Shown: in pieces, positions 1-7,697 of the stretch
Position numbering within the stretch: position 1 is the stretch's first letter
Layout of the letters: each line of letters starts with the position of its first letter
From: CAZWLY01 sp964634465
GTDB taxonomy: Bacteria > Desulfobacterota > Desulfarculia > G963662305
Reading direction: 5' to 3'
Length of the DNA: 64,000 nucleotides
Assembly: GCA_964634465.1 (NCBI GenBank)
Contig: CAZWLY010000004.1
Span: forward strand, 186,001 to 250,000
Notes under the pieces: generated by a model
Seen by the model: the letters and a program-made list of their open reading frames with translations, nothing else
Told to the model about the DNA's origin: nothing
Database searches by the model: none
Translations under genes and position numbers: made by a program

Positions 1-437
1 CTGTTTGGCGGGCGGGCAAAACCGGAACTGCATGCGGTAAAGACGAATCGCGGCGCTCGACCCGATTGCGACCGGCGATATCCCTCCGCTCCGTTGAACT
101 CCTCTCAAAATCGCTGGCCTCCTTTTTTGCCTTCCGCGTTCGTTTTTGACCGAAACCAATTTTCTCAGAGACACATCAAACATCACATTACGAGTCGAAA
201 ACGTCTCTGTCTAAATAAGGATATCGCAGTTATGATGCAGAACAATTGGCGAGGTTGCGTATTTGATGATCTAACCTGGCAGGATAGACGGCGACATTTT
301 CCCCGAGGAAGTATCAGGCCCGGCCTGATATGAAACTAAGACATTGAACGCCGAGCATGGTTGTTTGCCGTCTTGCTCGAAGAATTGGAAGGCGAGCGAT
401 TTTTCTCCGCCGGTTTTGTGAACCGGCGGCAGAAAGG
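1..437. other. Intergenic start of window, no convincing gene
   Basis: I see no credible coding region here; the short open frames have no recognisable motif or ribosome binding site. It holds a partial copy of the dispersed repeat (listed separately) and, near 409-432, a hairpin with arms CCGCCGGTT and AACCGGCGG just beyond the stop of the receiver gene. No T-run follows the hairpin on the minus strand, so I do not call it an intrinsic terminator. Confidence 0.5.
28..100 (+). repeat. Dispersed intergenic repeat, degraded copy A
   Basis: The stretch CTGCATGCGGTAAAGACGAA followed about 25 bases later by GCGATATCCCTCCGCT resembles, in the same order, two blocks of the better-preserved copies at 11.4 kb and 58.0 kb (CTTGCGGC-AAAGAAGAACG, then CCGATACCCCGTCGCT). 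The spacing between blocks differs, so this is a diverged copy at best. Confidence 0.35.
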
Positions 438-839
438 TTAGAATCCCTTGGCGGCGATCTCCGGACTGAGGTAGGGTTGGTCGGCGGCCGCCGAGTGGAC
501 GGCGGAGACGAGTTCTTTGGATATCCTGTTCTTGAGAACATAGGCCGAGACGCCCGCCTTGATCATCCCCTGGACATAGCTCCGGCCGGAATGCATCGAC
601 ACGGCGATGATTTTTATGCTGGGATTCTGGGCCATTATCTGACGAGCGGCCTCAAAACCGTTCAGTTGAGGCATTATCACGTCCATGATGACTATGTCCA
701 CGGTCGTACTCAGAACTTCTTCCACCGCCGTCTGTCCGTTGTCGGCTTCGCCGATTACTTTGAAACCCGGTTCGTTTTCAAGAAGCGACCTGATTTCCTG
801 CCGGATGGCGTGGTCGTCGTCAGCTAAAAAGAATCGAAT
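438..839 (-). CDS. Receiver-only response regulator (truncated NarL type)
   Basis: This is a CheY-like phosphoacceptor domain of about 133 residues. Visible are the acidic pocket (ADDD at residues 6-9), the phosphoacceptor Asp in IMDVIMP (about residue 53), the switch Ser in AVSMHS and the conserved Lys in YVLKN. It stops right after the LSPEIA linker, where NarL/FixJ regulators continue into a LuxR-type DNA-binding domain; no such domain follows in any frame, so it is either a natural stand-alone receiver or a truncated regulator. The start is unusual: no ATG, GTG or TTG lies close to the domain. A strong AGGAGG sits 9 bases before an in-frame ATT, which I take as a possible start; a TTG 129 bases further upstream is the alternative. 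No cognate kinase is adjacent. Confidence 0.7.
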   Translation of the reverse strand: MRFFLADDDHAIRQEIRSLLENEPGFKVIGEADNGQTAVEEVLSTTVDIVIMDVIMPQLNGFEAARQIMAQNPSIKIIAVSMHSGRSYVQGMIKAGVSAYVLKNRISKELVSAVHSAAADQPYLSPEIAAKGF

Positions 840-1167
840 ACACCCTCCCCTCCTTTGGCCGGCGCCGAAAGGACTTCGATACAGTCGATTTTCGACTGCG
901 GCTATGAAATCAATATAACCGATGGGGTTTCGAAGTGCAATCGACGAAGTGGAGATAGAAGCCGACAAAGACTTCAGTTATGTGATTAACGTGAGGAGTT
1001 TGTTCTGCATTTCCGAATATACACTCATGTCGATATTTTCAACCTACCCAACGACAATGTTTTTCCGACAATCGTCTATAATTCATTGATTGTCGACAGA
1101 TTTTTTATTTGAAAAAATTTTTTGTTTTTGGACTCAAGTTGTTGAATTCATCCTTGTCCGCCGGTTT
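840..1167. other. AT-richer intergenic gap with inverted repeat
   Basis: This gap separates two minus-strand genes and is clearly more AT-rich than its surroundings, as expected for a promoter region. Apart from the inverted repeat listed separately and the possible N-terminal extension of the receiver gene (up to 968), I see no gene. Confidence 0.4.
1066..1095. repeat. Inverted repeat CGACAATC ... GATTGTCG
   Basis: A perfect 8-base inverted repeat with a 14-base spacer that contains TCTATAATTC. A further CGACAAT half-site lies at about 1052-1058. Such spaced half-sites around a -10-like sequence suggest an operator; it lies upstream of the receiver gene on the minus strand. On the plus strand it is followed by a T-run, so a weak terminator is the alternative. 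Confidence 0.35.
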
Positions 1168-1827
1168 CTATTCGGCCAGGTCCCAGGCTGGTTCGAGGTC
1201 CGCCAGCCGCTTTAACAGCCCCGGCACGTGGGCCCAACCGCCGACGTGGATCACCCGGGGATGGCGCTCGGTAAGGCGGCGGATGAACCCGGCCAGATGG
1301 TCCTCGCGCTCGGCGTCGGCCTCGATCGCTTCTCCCCTCTCGATGGCCCGCCGGGCCCGTCGATAGGCCGCCTCGGCCCTGGCCGTGGGCGAGGGATCGT
1401 CGCCGTCGAGGACGGCCCGGACGTTGGCCGTCGAGACCAACTCCCAGGCGTGGGCCAGCTCCCTTTGGCTGGTGACGGCCGGCTCGGCCAGGCGGACCCG
1501 GCCCGGTCCGGCCCAGGCCCTGGCCGCAGTGAACTCCGCCGGCGGCCAGAGGTAGCGGGCCAGGGCGGCGATCCCGCCATGAGCCCAGAGTTCGTCGACG
1601 GTAAGACCGCGTTCGGCGGCGACTTCGGCTAGGCTCCGGCTCAGCCGATCGATCAGGAGGGGGGCGTGGCGACGGCGGAAACTGAGGCTAAGGGGGCTGA
1701 CCTCCACCGAGACCAGCGTTCGGGAGGGCGCAACGCCCGAGCGTTCGAACGCCGCGACGAGCCTGGCCCGGCCGGCCGGGTCGTGATGGACGGCGCCGAT
1801 TATCAAGACTCGCGGCGGTGGAGCCAA
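1168..1827 (-). CDS. TraB/PrgY-like conserved protein
   Basis: A soluble protein of about 219 residues. The N-terminal LIIGAVHHDPAG, the following SVEVSP segment and the C-terminal VIHVGGWAHVPGL match the three conserved blocks of TraB/PrgY/GumN-like proteins (a G-x-x-H start, an acidic E-x-S block, and a G-x-x-H end), a family with a putative metal-dependent hydrolase fold. I chose a TTG start because a GGGAGG lies 7 bases before it; a second TTG 18 bases upstream is possible but overlaps that site. It stands alone between two unrelated genes. The family assignment rests on motif spacing only, and the substrate is unknown. Confidence 0.5.
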   Translation of the reverse strand: MAPPPRVLIIGAVHHDPAGRARLVAAFERSGVAPSRTLVSVEVSPLSLSFRRRHAPLLIDRLSRSLAEVAAERGLTVDELWAHGGIAALARYLWPPAEFTAARAWAGPGRVRLAEPAVTSQRELAHAWELVSTANVRAVLDGDDPSPTARAEAAYRRARRAIERGEAIEADAEREDHLAGFIRRLTERHPRVIHVGGWAHVPGLLKRLADLEPAWDLAE

Positions 1828-1948
1828 AACCGAACCTCCCGGCAATCTCGACTCATTCTATCGCCCTTTGCGCCCGGCGGACAAATCGGGCCACAACCGG
1901 CTTGTCTCCCGGCCGGAAAAATGAAAGAATAGGCGAGGGGGAGATTGT

Positions 1949-2578
1949 ATGCGCAGACGTAGTACCGGCAAGGCCTCGGGCCTGTTCTGCTGGCTGCCGA
2001 CACGGCAGAAACACCGCCGTCCCATGGCCACCGGCAAGCGCAACCTGCCCGAAAAGGGCCCGCTGATTCTGATCGCCAACCAGGAGGAAATCCTGGACGC
2101 GAACATGCTCCAGGAACTGGTCGGGCGCGAGGTTCACCTCCTGGTCGGGCCCAAGCCTTCCTCCAAGTGGAAACGCCTTTTGGGGGTCGATCACTGCGGC
2201 GCGGTCAAGTTCGAGTACGGCGCCCTGGACGGTTGGCGGCAGGCCCTCGACTACCTGGCCCGGGGCGAGGCGGTGGTGGTCAGCCCCCTGGGCTGGGACG
2301 GTCAATCCGATCTGGCCGGCGCGGCCGGGCTGTTGTCCCGGCGCTCGGGCGCGCCGATCATCCCGATCTTCCTCCTGGTCGATTGCTGTCATCTGCCCAC
2401 CCCGGCCGCCGCCGATCTGCCGCCGCCGGATGAGATACTCACCTTTGGTCCACCCTTCGTCGCCGAGAAGTATGACGACCGGTCGGGGTTGACCGCGGCG
2501 CTCCACAACTGGTTTTTGACCATCGACACCACGGCCCACAATCGCTGGCCCTCGCCGACGGCCACTTCCTGGACCTGA
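1949..2578 (+). CDS. PlsC-like acyltransferase with degenerate active site
   Basis: About 209 residues. The order of motifs follows lysophosphatidate acyltransferases: GPLILIANQEEILD matches the H-x4-D block, and AVVVSPLGWDG then RRSGAPIIPIFLL match the later FPEGTRS and xGxPIIPV blocks. However, the catalytic His is Gln (NQEEILD instead of NHxxxxD) and the EGTR motif is missing. The protein may therefore be catalytically dead, bind acyl chains, or use other chemistry. It has a good GGGGGAG ribosome site before the ATG. There is no transmembrane segment of normal length. It sits upstream of the ABC exporter operon but 112 bases away, so co-transcription is uncertain. Confidence 0.5.
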   Translation: MRRRSTGKASGLFCWLPTRQKHRRPMATGKRNLPEKGPLILIANQEEILDANMLQELVGREVHLLVGPKPSSKWKRLLGVDHCGAVKFEYGALDGWRQALDYLARGEAVVVSPLGWDGQSDLAGAAGLLSRRSGAPIIPIFLLVDCCHLPTPAAADLPPPDEILTFGPPFVAEKYDDRSGLTAALHNWFLTIDTTAHNRWPSPTATSWT

Positions 2579-2690
2579 CGCCCCGTCGCCGGGCCGGGGC
2601 CGATCTTTCGCCTCCAGGCTTGCCTCGCCTTGCCAGTCGTGATAGTTATGTTCGGTTAACGATAACGAACGCGGCCGGGGATTTTGAGGA

Positions 2691-3632
2691 ATGATCGAGA
2701 TCAAGCACCTGACCAAGCGCTACGGCCCGCTGACCGCCGTAAACGACGTCTCGTTCTCGGTGGCCAGGGGCGACATCCTCGGCTTTTTGGGACCCAACGG
2801 CGCCGGCAAGACGACCACCCTCAAAATCCTGACCGGCTTCCTGACCCCGGACGAGGGCTCGGTGCGCGTCGACGGCCTGGACCCGAGCCGGGAGCCGATC
2901 GCGGTCAGGCGCAAGCTGGGTTACCTGCCCGAACACGTCCCCCTCTACACCGAGATGTTCGTGGACGAATATCTGGACTTCGTAGCCCGGGTAAAGGGGG
3001 TCGAGGACCGGCGCCGGGCCGTCGGCGAGGTGGTGGCCGCCTGCCAACTGGAGAAGGTCGAGCGGCGCCAGATCGCCAAGCTGTCCAAGGGTTACCGCCA
3101 GCGGGTCGGGCTGGCCCAGGCCCTGATCGGCCAGCCCGAAGTGCTCATCCTGGACGAGCCGACCATCGGCCTCGACCCGGCCCAGATCGTCGAGATCCGG
3201 AACCTGATCCGCTCGCTGGCCGGCGAGAAGACGATCATCCTCTCGACCCACATCCTGCCCGAGGTCAACCAGATCTGTTCCCGGGTGGTCATCATCGCCG
3301 GCGGCAAAGTTATCGCCGAGGACACCCCCCGGGGCTTGACCAGTCCCGGCGAGGCCGGCCTGGAGATCGTGCTCAAGGTGACCGGCTCCGGGGAGCGGAT
3401 GGAGAATGTCTTCAGCCGGGTGGACGGCCTGGCCGAGTGGAAGGCCATCCAGCGGGAGGGCGAGACGGCCAGCTTCAAGATCGTCGGTCGCCCCGGCTGC
3501 GACGTCCGGCCCCAACTGGCCCGGGAGGTCGTCGCCGCCGGGTTGGACCTCCTGGAGATGAAGGCGGTCCGCCTCTCTCTGGAGGACGTCTTCGTCAAGC
3601 TGGTCACCCGCGAGGAGGGCCGGTATGTTTAG
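2691..3632 (+). CDS. ABC transporter ATP-binding protein (GldA/CcmA type)
   Basis: A 313-residue ATPase subunit that energises the membrane permease encoded next to it. Walker A is GPNGAGKTT (34-42), the Q-loop region follows GYLPEH, the signature is LSKGY (131-135), Walker B is VLILDE (151-156) and the H-loop lies in LSTHILPE. The extra C-terminal domain of about 90 residues is typical of ABC-2 exporters such as GldA, NodI or the polysaccharide/gliding type. It begins a four-gene operon: its stop overlaps the permease start by 8 bases, and the next two genes also overlap. The substrate cannot be read from the sequence. Confidence 0.92.
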   Translation: MIEIKHLTKRYGPLTAVNDVSFSVARGDILGFLGPNGAGKTTTLKILTGFLTPDEGSVRVDGLDPSREPIAVRRKLGYLPEHVPLYTEMFVDEYLDFVARVKGVEDRRRAVGEVVAACQLEKVERRQIAKLSKGYRQRVGLAQALIGQPEVLILDEPTIGLDPAQIVEIRNLIRSLAGEKTIILSTHILPEVNQICSRVVIIAGGKVIAEDTPRGLTSPGEAGLEIVLKVTGSGERMENVFSRVDGLAEWKAIQREGETASFKIVGRPGCDVRPQLAREVVAAGLDLLEMKAVRLSLEDVFVKLVTREEGRYV

Positions 3633-4401
3633 CCTGACCAACCTCTGGGCCGTCATCCGGCGGGAGATGCGGGTCTACTACACCAGCCCCATCGCCTACG
3701 CGGTGATGGTCATCTTCCTGGTCGTCTCGGGCTACTTCTACTTCGTCAACTTCACCTACTTCGCCCTGCTCTCCTTCCAGGTCGGCCAGAACCCCTACCT
3801 GGCCACCCTCAACGTCAACGAGAGGGTCCTGGCCCCGACCTTCGGCGACATGGCCGTGGTGCTGTTGTTCATCATGCCCCTTTTGACCATGCGCCTGTTC
3901 GCCGAGGAGAAGAAAGCCGGCACCTTCGAGCTGGTGATGAGCTATCCTCTCCGGGAGTCCGAGATCATCCTGGGCAAGTTCTTCGCCGCCTTTGGCGTCT
4001 TCGGCTCGATGATGATCCCGACCCTGCTCTTTCCGGTCATGGCCGTCACCCTGGCCCAGACCGACCTGGGCCCGGTGGTGACCGCCTACCTCGGCCTGAT
4101 CCTTCTGGGCGCCGCCTTCATCAGTCTCGGCCTGTTCCTCTCGTCGCTGACCGAAAACCAGATCGTGGCCGCGGTCCTCACCTTGGGCAGCCTGATGGTC
4201 CTGTGGTTGATCGGCAACGCCTCCCGGACCTCCTCCTCGACTCTGGCCAAGGTGCTATCCGACATCTCGATCATCGCCCACTTCGACGGCTTCCACCAGG
4301 GTCTGATCGACACCCGAGACCTGGTCTACTACGTCCTGTTCACCCTCTTTTTCCTGTTTTTGACCGCCCGGAGCCTGGAGTCGAAACGATGGCGCGGCTG
4401 A
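3625..4401 (+). CDS. ABC-2 type permease (GldF-like)
   Basis: A 258-residue inner-membrane permease with about six hydrophobic helices. It carries the conserved ABC-2 segment FGDMAVVLLFIMPLLTMR followed by FAEEKKAGTFELVMS, the short cytoplasmic block with the E-K-x-x-G-T signature of GldF/NosY-like permeases. It overlaps the ATPase gene upstream and the auxiliary gene downstream (13 bases), so translation is probably coupled. Together with the ATPase it should form a homodimeric exporter or a mechano-transmitting complex. Confidence 0.9.
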   Translation: MFSLTNLWAVIRREMRVYYTSPIAYAVMVIFLVVSGYFYFVNFTYFALLSFQVGQNPYLATLNVNERVLAPTFGDMAVVLLFIMPLLTMRLFAEEKKAGTFELVMSYPLRESEIILGKFFAAFGVFGSMMIPTLLFPVMAVTLAQTDLGPVVTAYLGLILLGAAFISLGLFLSSLTENQIVAAVLTLGSLMVLWLIGNASRTSSSTLAKVLSDISIIAHFDGFHQGLIDTRDLVYYVLFTLFFLFLTARSLESKRWRG

Positions 4402-5960
4402 ACATAATCATCGGCCTCGTCGGCCTGGCGGGGCTCGCCGCCGGCGGGATCATGGTCAACCTCTGGCTCCTGCCGCCGTGGTGGGCCTGGGCCAGCCTCA
4501 TCGCCGGCGGTGCGGCCGGGTTGTATTTCGTCCTCGCCGAGCGGCGCTCGATCGCCGGCCTCCTGGGCAGCCGCCGCGGCCGGCGAGGGGCCGGGGTGGG
4601 CTTGATGGTGGTCCTGGTCCTGGCGATCTTCACCTTCATCGAGCTGATCAGCTACCGCCACCACTTCCGTTTCGATCTGACCGAGGGCAAGTTTCACTCC
4701 CTGGCCCCGCAGACCGTCAGCCAGTTGAAGGGTCTCAAAAAAGAGGTCGAGGCCCTGGCCTTCTTCCAGGAGGGGGACAAGCTCAGGCGGCCGGCCGAGG
4801 CTCTGCTCAAGGCCTACGCCTACGAATCGCGGCTGTTCAGTTATCGCTTCCTCGACCCCGACACCAACCCGGCGCAGGCCAAGCGGTTCGGGATCAAATC
4901 CGACGCGGTCATCGTTCTCACCTCGGGCGGGCGCCACCAGCAGGTCGCCGTCATGGATGAAGAATCGCTGACCAACGCCCTGATCAATCTGACCAGGGAG
5001 GCCAGCAAGAAGGTCTTTTTCGTCACCGGCCACGGCGAACACTCCATCACCGAGGCCGGGCGGACCTCCATGGCCCAGGCGGCGGAGGAGTTGAGGGCGC
5101 AGGGTTACGACGTCGCGCCGATCAACCTGGTGCAAACCGACGCCCTGGAGCCCGGTTCGGTGATCGTCATCGCCGGCCCGGAGAGCGACTTCGCCCCCCA
5201 GGAGGTGGAGTTCCTCAGCCGCTACGCCGCGCAGGGGGGGCGGCTGTTGGTCATGCTCAACCCCGGAGCGGACGCCGGCCTGTCCGCCTTCCTGGCCGGT
5301 TTCGGGGTGGCGCCCCAAGAGACGGTGATCATCGACCGCCTGGCCCGGCGGATGGGGGCGGCGCTGACCATGGCCGTGGTCACCAACTACCCGCCCCATG
5401 CCATCACCCGCGGCTTCGAGATGATGTCGCTGTTTCCCAACGCCCGCTCGCTGAAGCTCGAGAAGGAGTGGCCCAGGAACCTGGCCGTGGCCCCCCTGGC
5501 CCTGACCGGTCCCAGCGCCTGGGGCGAAACCGATATCGCCCGGCTCTTTAAGGGCGAGGCCGAACTGACCGAGGACGACGTCAAGGGGCCGCTGCCGGTG
5601 GCGGTGGTCGTCGAGGCGGTGGAGGAACCGGACGGCGGGAGCGAGGAGAAGAATCGGCCGCAACAGCCGGCCAGCCCGGCCGGCCGGGGCTTTCGAATGG
5701 TCGTCTTCGGCGATTCCGAGTTCGCCTCCAACGCCCACATCAACGTCGCCGGTAACCGGAACCTGTTCCTGAACACCGTCGCCTGGTTGGCCGAGGACGA
5801 GGAGTTGATCTCGCTTCGGCCGTCGAGGTCCCGGTTCAAGCCGGCGGTGTTGTCGGTGACGGCCGGGCGGCTCGTCTTTTGGCTGCCGGTGGTGGTCGTG
5901 CCGGGCATCGTCTTGTTGATCGGACTCGTCGCGGTCATCCGGAGGCGGAGGCGGGCTTGA
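4389..5960 (+). CDS. Gld-type ABC auxiliary protein (GldG-like)
   Basis: A 523-residue membrane-anchored protein. Two or three hydrophobic helices lie in the first 110 residues, then a large periplasmic region (starting at about HHFRFDLTEGKFHSLAPQT) typical of the GldG/ABC_transp_aux family, and one C-terminal helix (VVVVPGIVLLIGLVAVI). The region includes the FFVTGHGEHS segment conserved in the family. In Flavobacterium GldA, GldF and GldG are needed for gliding, but homologous operons are widespread in non-gliding bacteria with unknown function. I chose the ATG preceded by the permease end; a longer open frame upstream is only overlap with the permease gene. Confidence 0.85.
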   Translation: MARLNIIIGLVGLAGLAAGGIMVNLWLLPPWWAWASLIAGGAAGLYFVLAERRSIAGLLGSRRGRRGAGVGLMVVLVLAIFTFIELISYRHHFRFDLTEGKFHSLAPQTVSQLKGLKKEVEALAFFQEGDKLRRPAEALLKAYAYESRLFSYRFLDPDTNPAQAKRFGIKSDAVIVLTSGGRHQQVAVMDEESLTNALINLTREASKKVFFVTGHGEHSITEAGRTSMAQAAEELRAQGYDVAPINLVQTDALEPGSVIVIAGPESDFAPQEVEFLSRYAAQGGRLLVMLNPGADAGLSAFLAGFGVAPQETVIIDRLARRMGAALTMAVVTNYPPHAITRGFEMMSLFPNARSLKLEKEWPRNLAVAPLALTGPSAWGETDIARLFKGEAELTEDDVKGPLPVAVVVEAVEEPDGGSEEKNRPQQPASPAGRGFRMVVFGDSEFASNAHINVAGNRNLFLNTVAWLAEDEELISLRPSRSRFKPAVLSVTAGRLVFWLPVVVVPGIVLLIGLVAVIRRRRRA

Positions 5961-7252
5961 GGGCGTTTCTGATCCTGACCGGAATTCTGATCTGCCTGGC
6001 CGGCTTCTACCTCGCCTGGGATGTACCCCGAGAGGCCAGGGAGGAGGAGGCCGAGTACCAGAGCCGATTGTTCTTCGGCATCGACCCGAACCGGGTGATC
6101 GGCCTCCAGATCCGCCGGGCCGGCCGGCCGGCCATCGAGCTTGTCCGGGAGGGCGGAGAGTGGCGGCTGATCGCGCCCATCGAGGATCGGGCCGAGCGGT
6201 TCGAGGTGCTGGAGGTGCTCGAAGGCCTGGCCAAGCTGAGCGAGATCAAGTCCATAAAAAACGCCGAGTTGGGGCAGTTCGGGCTTGAACCGCCCGAGAT
6301 GCGTCTTATCCTTGAGTTTGAAGACGGCCCGAGACGCTCGTTGGACGTCGGCGGGACCAATCCCAAGGGGGACGGCCGCTACGTCAGGGCCGACGGCGGG
6401 CGAACGGTCCGGCTGGTGGACAAGGACTCGGTGGCCCCCTTCGAGAAGGACGCCGCCGCCTTCCGGGACAGGATCGTCCTGGAGGTGGATCGGGCCAAGC
6501 TTACGGCCATCGACCTCGGCGGCCCCAAGGGGCGGTTGGAGGCTCGCCGCCGTGACGGTCGCTGGTGGGTGTCGGCTCCGGGCGGCGCACCGGCCCGGCC
6601 GGCCGACCCGAAGCTGATCGAACGGCTGGCGGCGGCGCTTTTCAGCCACCGGATCAAGGCCTTCCTGGACCGCCCCCCGGCCGGCGAGCCGGAGCTGACT
6701 TTGAGCCTCGCCGGCGCCAACGGCCGTTACTGGGTCAAGCTGTGGCGGCCGGCGGAGGGCGAGAAGCTGGTCAGCGGCGTCTCCAGCCGCCAGAAGCAGG
6801 CCTTCCGGGTGGAGCGAGGCTTCTGGGACCAGTTGAGCTTAAACGCCGATGATTTGATCGATCGCCGGCTGTTGATTTACGACTTGGACAAGGTCCGCCG
6901 GCTGGAGGTGGTCCGAGGGGACAAGTGGCTGGTGGTGGAAAAGGACCTCAACGGGGTGTGGCGCATCGAGGAGCCCGAAGGCGGCGTCATCGACGGCCGC
7001 CCGATCGACCCGGCCTCGGCCGCGTCGGTGATTTTCGATATGAGCGAGGTCCGATACAAGAGACTCGCCCGGGGGCCGTTTGAGCCCCGAGTGACCTTGC
7101 GGGTGACCGGCAAAGACGGCCTTGACGCCGCCCTGGAACTGGGCCGGAAGACCGAGGGCGGGATAACGGCCCGGCTGGCCGGCCAGGACAAGATCTATGT
7201 CGTCGGGCTGGAGTACTTTGCCGATCTGCCCGCGCCCTGGGCAATTGAATGA
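5957..7252 (+). CDS. DUF4340 protein of the Gld-type ABC operon
   Basis: About 431 residues: one N-terminal membrane helix (FLILTGILICLAGFYLAW) and then two consecutive DUF4340-like beta-rich units in the periplasm (first around IDPNRVIGLQI, second around VEVDRAKLTAID and LRRLEV). DUF4340 proteins almost always follow GldG-like genes. The start is a TTG inside the stop of the preceding gene (TTGA overlap), which signals translational coupling. The role is unknown; it may link the auxiliary protein to a periplasmic or envelope partner. Confidence 0.8.
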   Translation: MRAFLILTGILICLAGFYLAWDVPREAREEEAEYQSRLFFGIDPNRVIGLQIRRAGRPAIELVREGGEWRLIAPIEDRAERFEVLEVLEGLAKLSEIKSIKNAELGQFGLEPPEMRLILEFEDGPRRSLDVGGTNPKGDGRYVRADGGRTVRLVDKDSVAPFEKDAAAFRDRIVLEVDRAKLTAIDLGGPKGRLEARRRDGRWWVSAPGGAPARPADPKLIERLAAALFSHRIKAFLDRPPAGEPELTLSLAGANGRYWVKLWRPAEGEKLVSGVSSRQKQAFRVERGFWDQLSLNADDLIDRRLLIYDLDKVRRLEVVRGDKWLVVEKDLNGVWRIEEPEGGVIDGRPIDPASAASVIFDMSEVRYKRLARGPFEPRVTLRVTGKDGLDAALELGRKTEGGITARLAGQDKIYVVGLEYFADLPAPWAIE

Positions 7253-7260
7253 GGATACGA

Positions 7261-7277
7261 CTCCGGCCCGGCCGGAG
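7261..7277. repeat. Palindrome CTCCGGCC-C-GGCCGGAG
   Basis: A perfect 8-base inverted repeat just after the end of the ABC operon and ahead of rpoZ. No T-run follows immediately, so its role (mRNA stabilising hairpin, weak terminator or nothing) is open. Confidence 0.3.
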
Positions 7278-7339
7278 CGGAGGCGTTTCGCCCCGGCTTT
7301 TGAGGGCCGAGATGATCAAACTTTGGTGAGGAACAAAAG

Positions 7340-7612
7340 ATGGCTCGTGTAACCGTTGAAGACTGCCTGCGTGAAGTCAACAATCGCTTCGCCCTGGTCC
7401 ATCTGGCCGCCCAGCGGGTCCGCCAGTTCAGGCAGGGCGCCAAGCCCCGGATCGAAAGCAAGAACAAAGAGGTGGTCGTCGCCTTGAGGGAGATCGCCGC
7501 GGCCAAGACCAGCTTTGACGAGCCGCCGGCCATCGTCCGTCCGGCCAGAATCGCCCCCGGCGCCCTGAACGTTCCAGCCGCCACCGGCGACGTCGATCCC
7601 GAAGAGGATTAG
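7340..7612 (+). CDS. rpoZ: RNA polymerase omega subunit
   Basis: A 90-residue protein matching the omega subunit: MARVTVEDCL, then NRFALVHLAAQRVRQ, then the KNKEVVVALREIA block, which together make the helical core that wraps the beta-prime C-terminus and helps RNA polymerase assembly. In many proteobacteria omega also forms part of the ppGpp site; here a DksA-family gene lies 1.8 kb downstream. The length is normal for the family. A GAGGAAC precedes the ATG. Confidence 0.9.
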   Translation: MARVTVEDCLREVNNRFALVHLAAQRVRQFRQGAKPRIESKNKEVVVALREIAAAKTSFDEPPAIVRPARIAPGALNVPAATGDVDPEED

Positions 7613-7697
7613 CCGGCCTTTCGAGTTGGAGCGGCGCCGGGCGAGGCCTCCGACGGCAAGCTCGCGGCGGGGTTGAGAGCAGCGATCGACAAAGACG

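Noticed and set aside
409..432. Hairpin after the receiver gene as an intrinsic terminator
   Set aside because: The stem is good, but there is no T-run on the minus strand, where the gene ends.
310..437. A frameshifted LuxR output domain downstream of the receiver gene
   Set aside because: I translated the downstream sequence in the other minus-strand frames and found no LTPRE-type helix-turn-helix.
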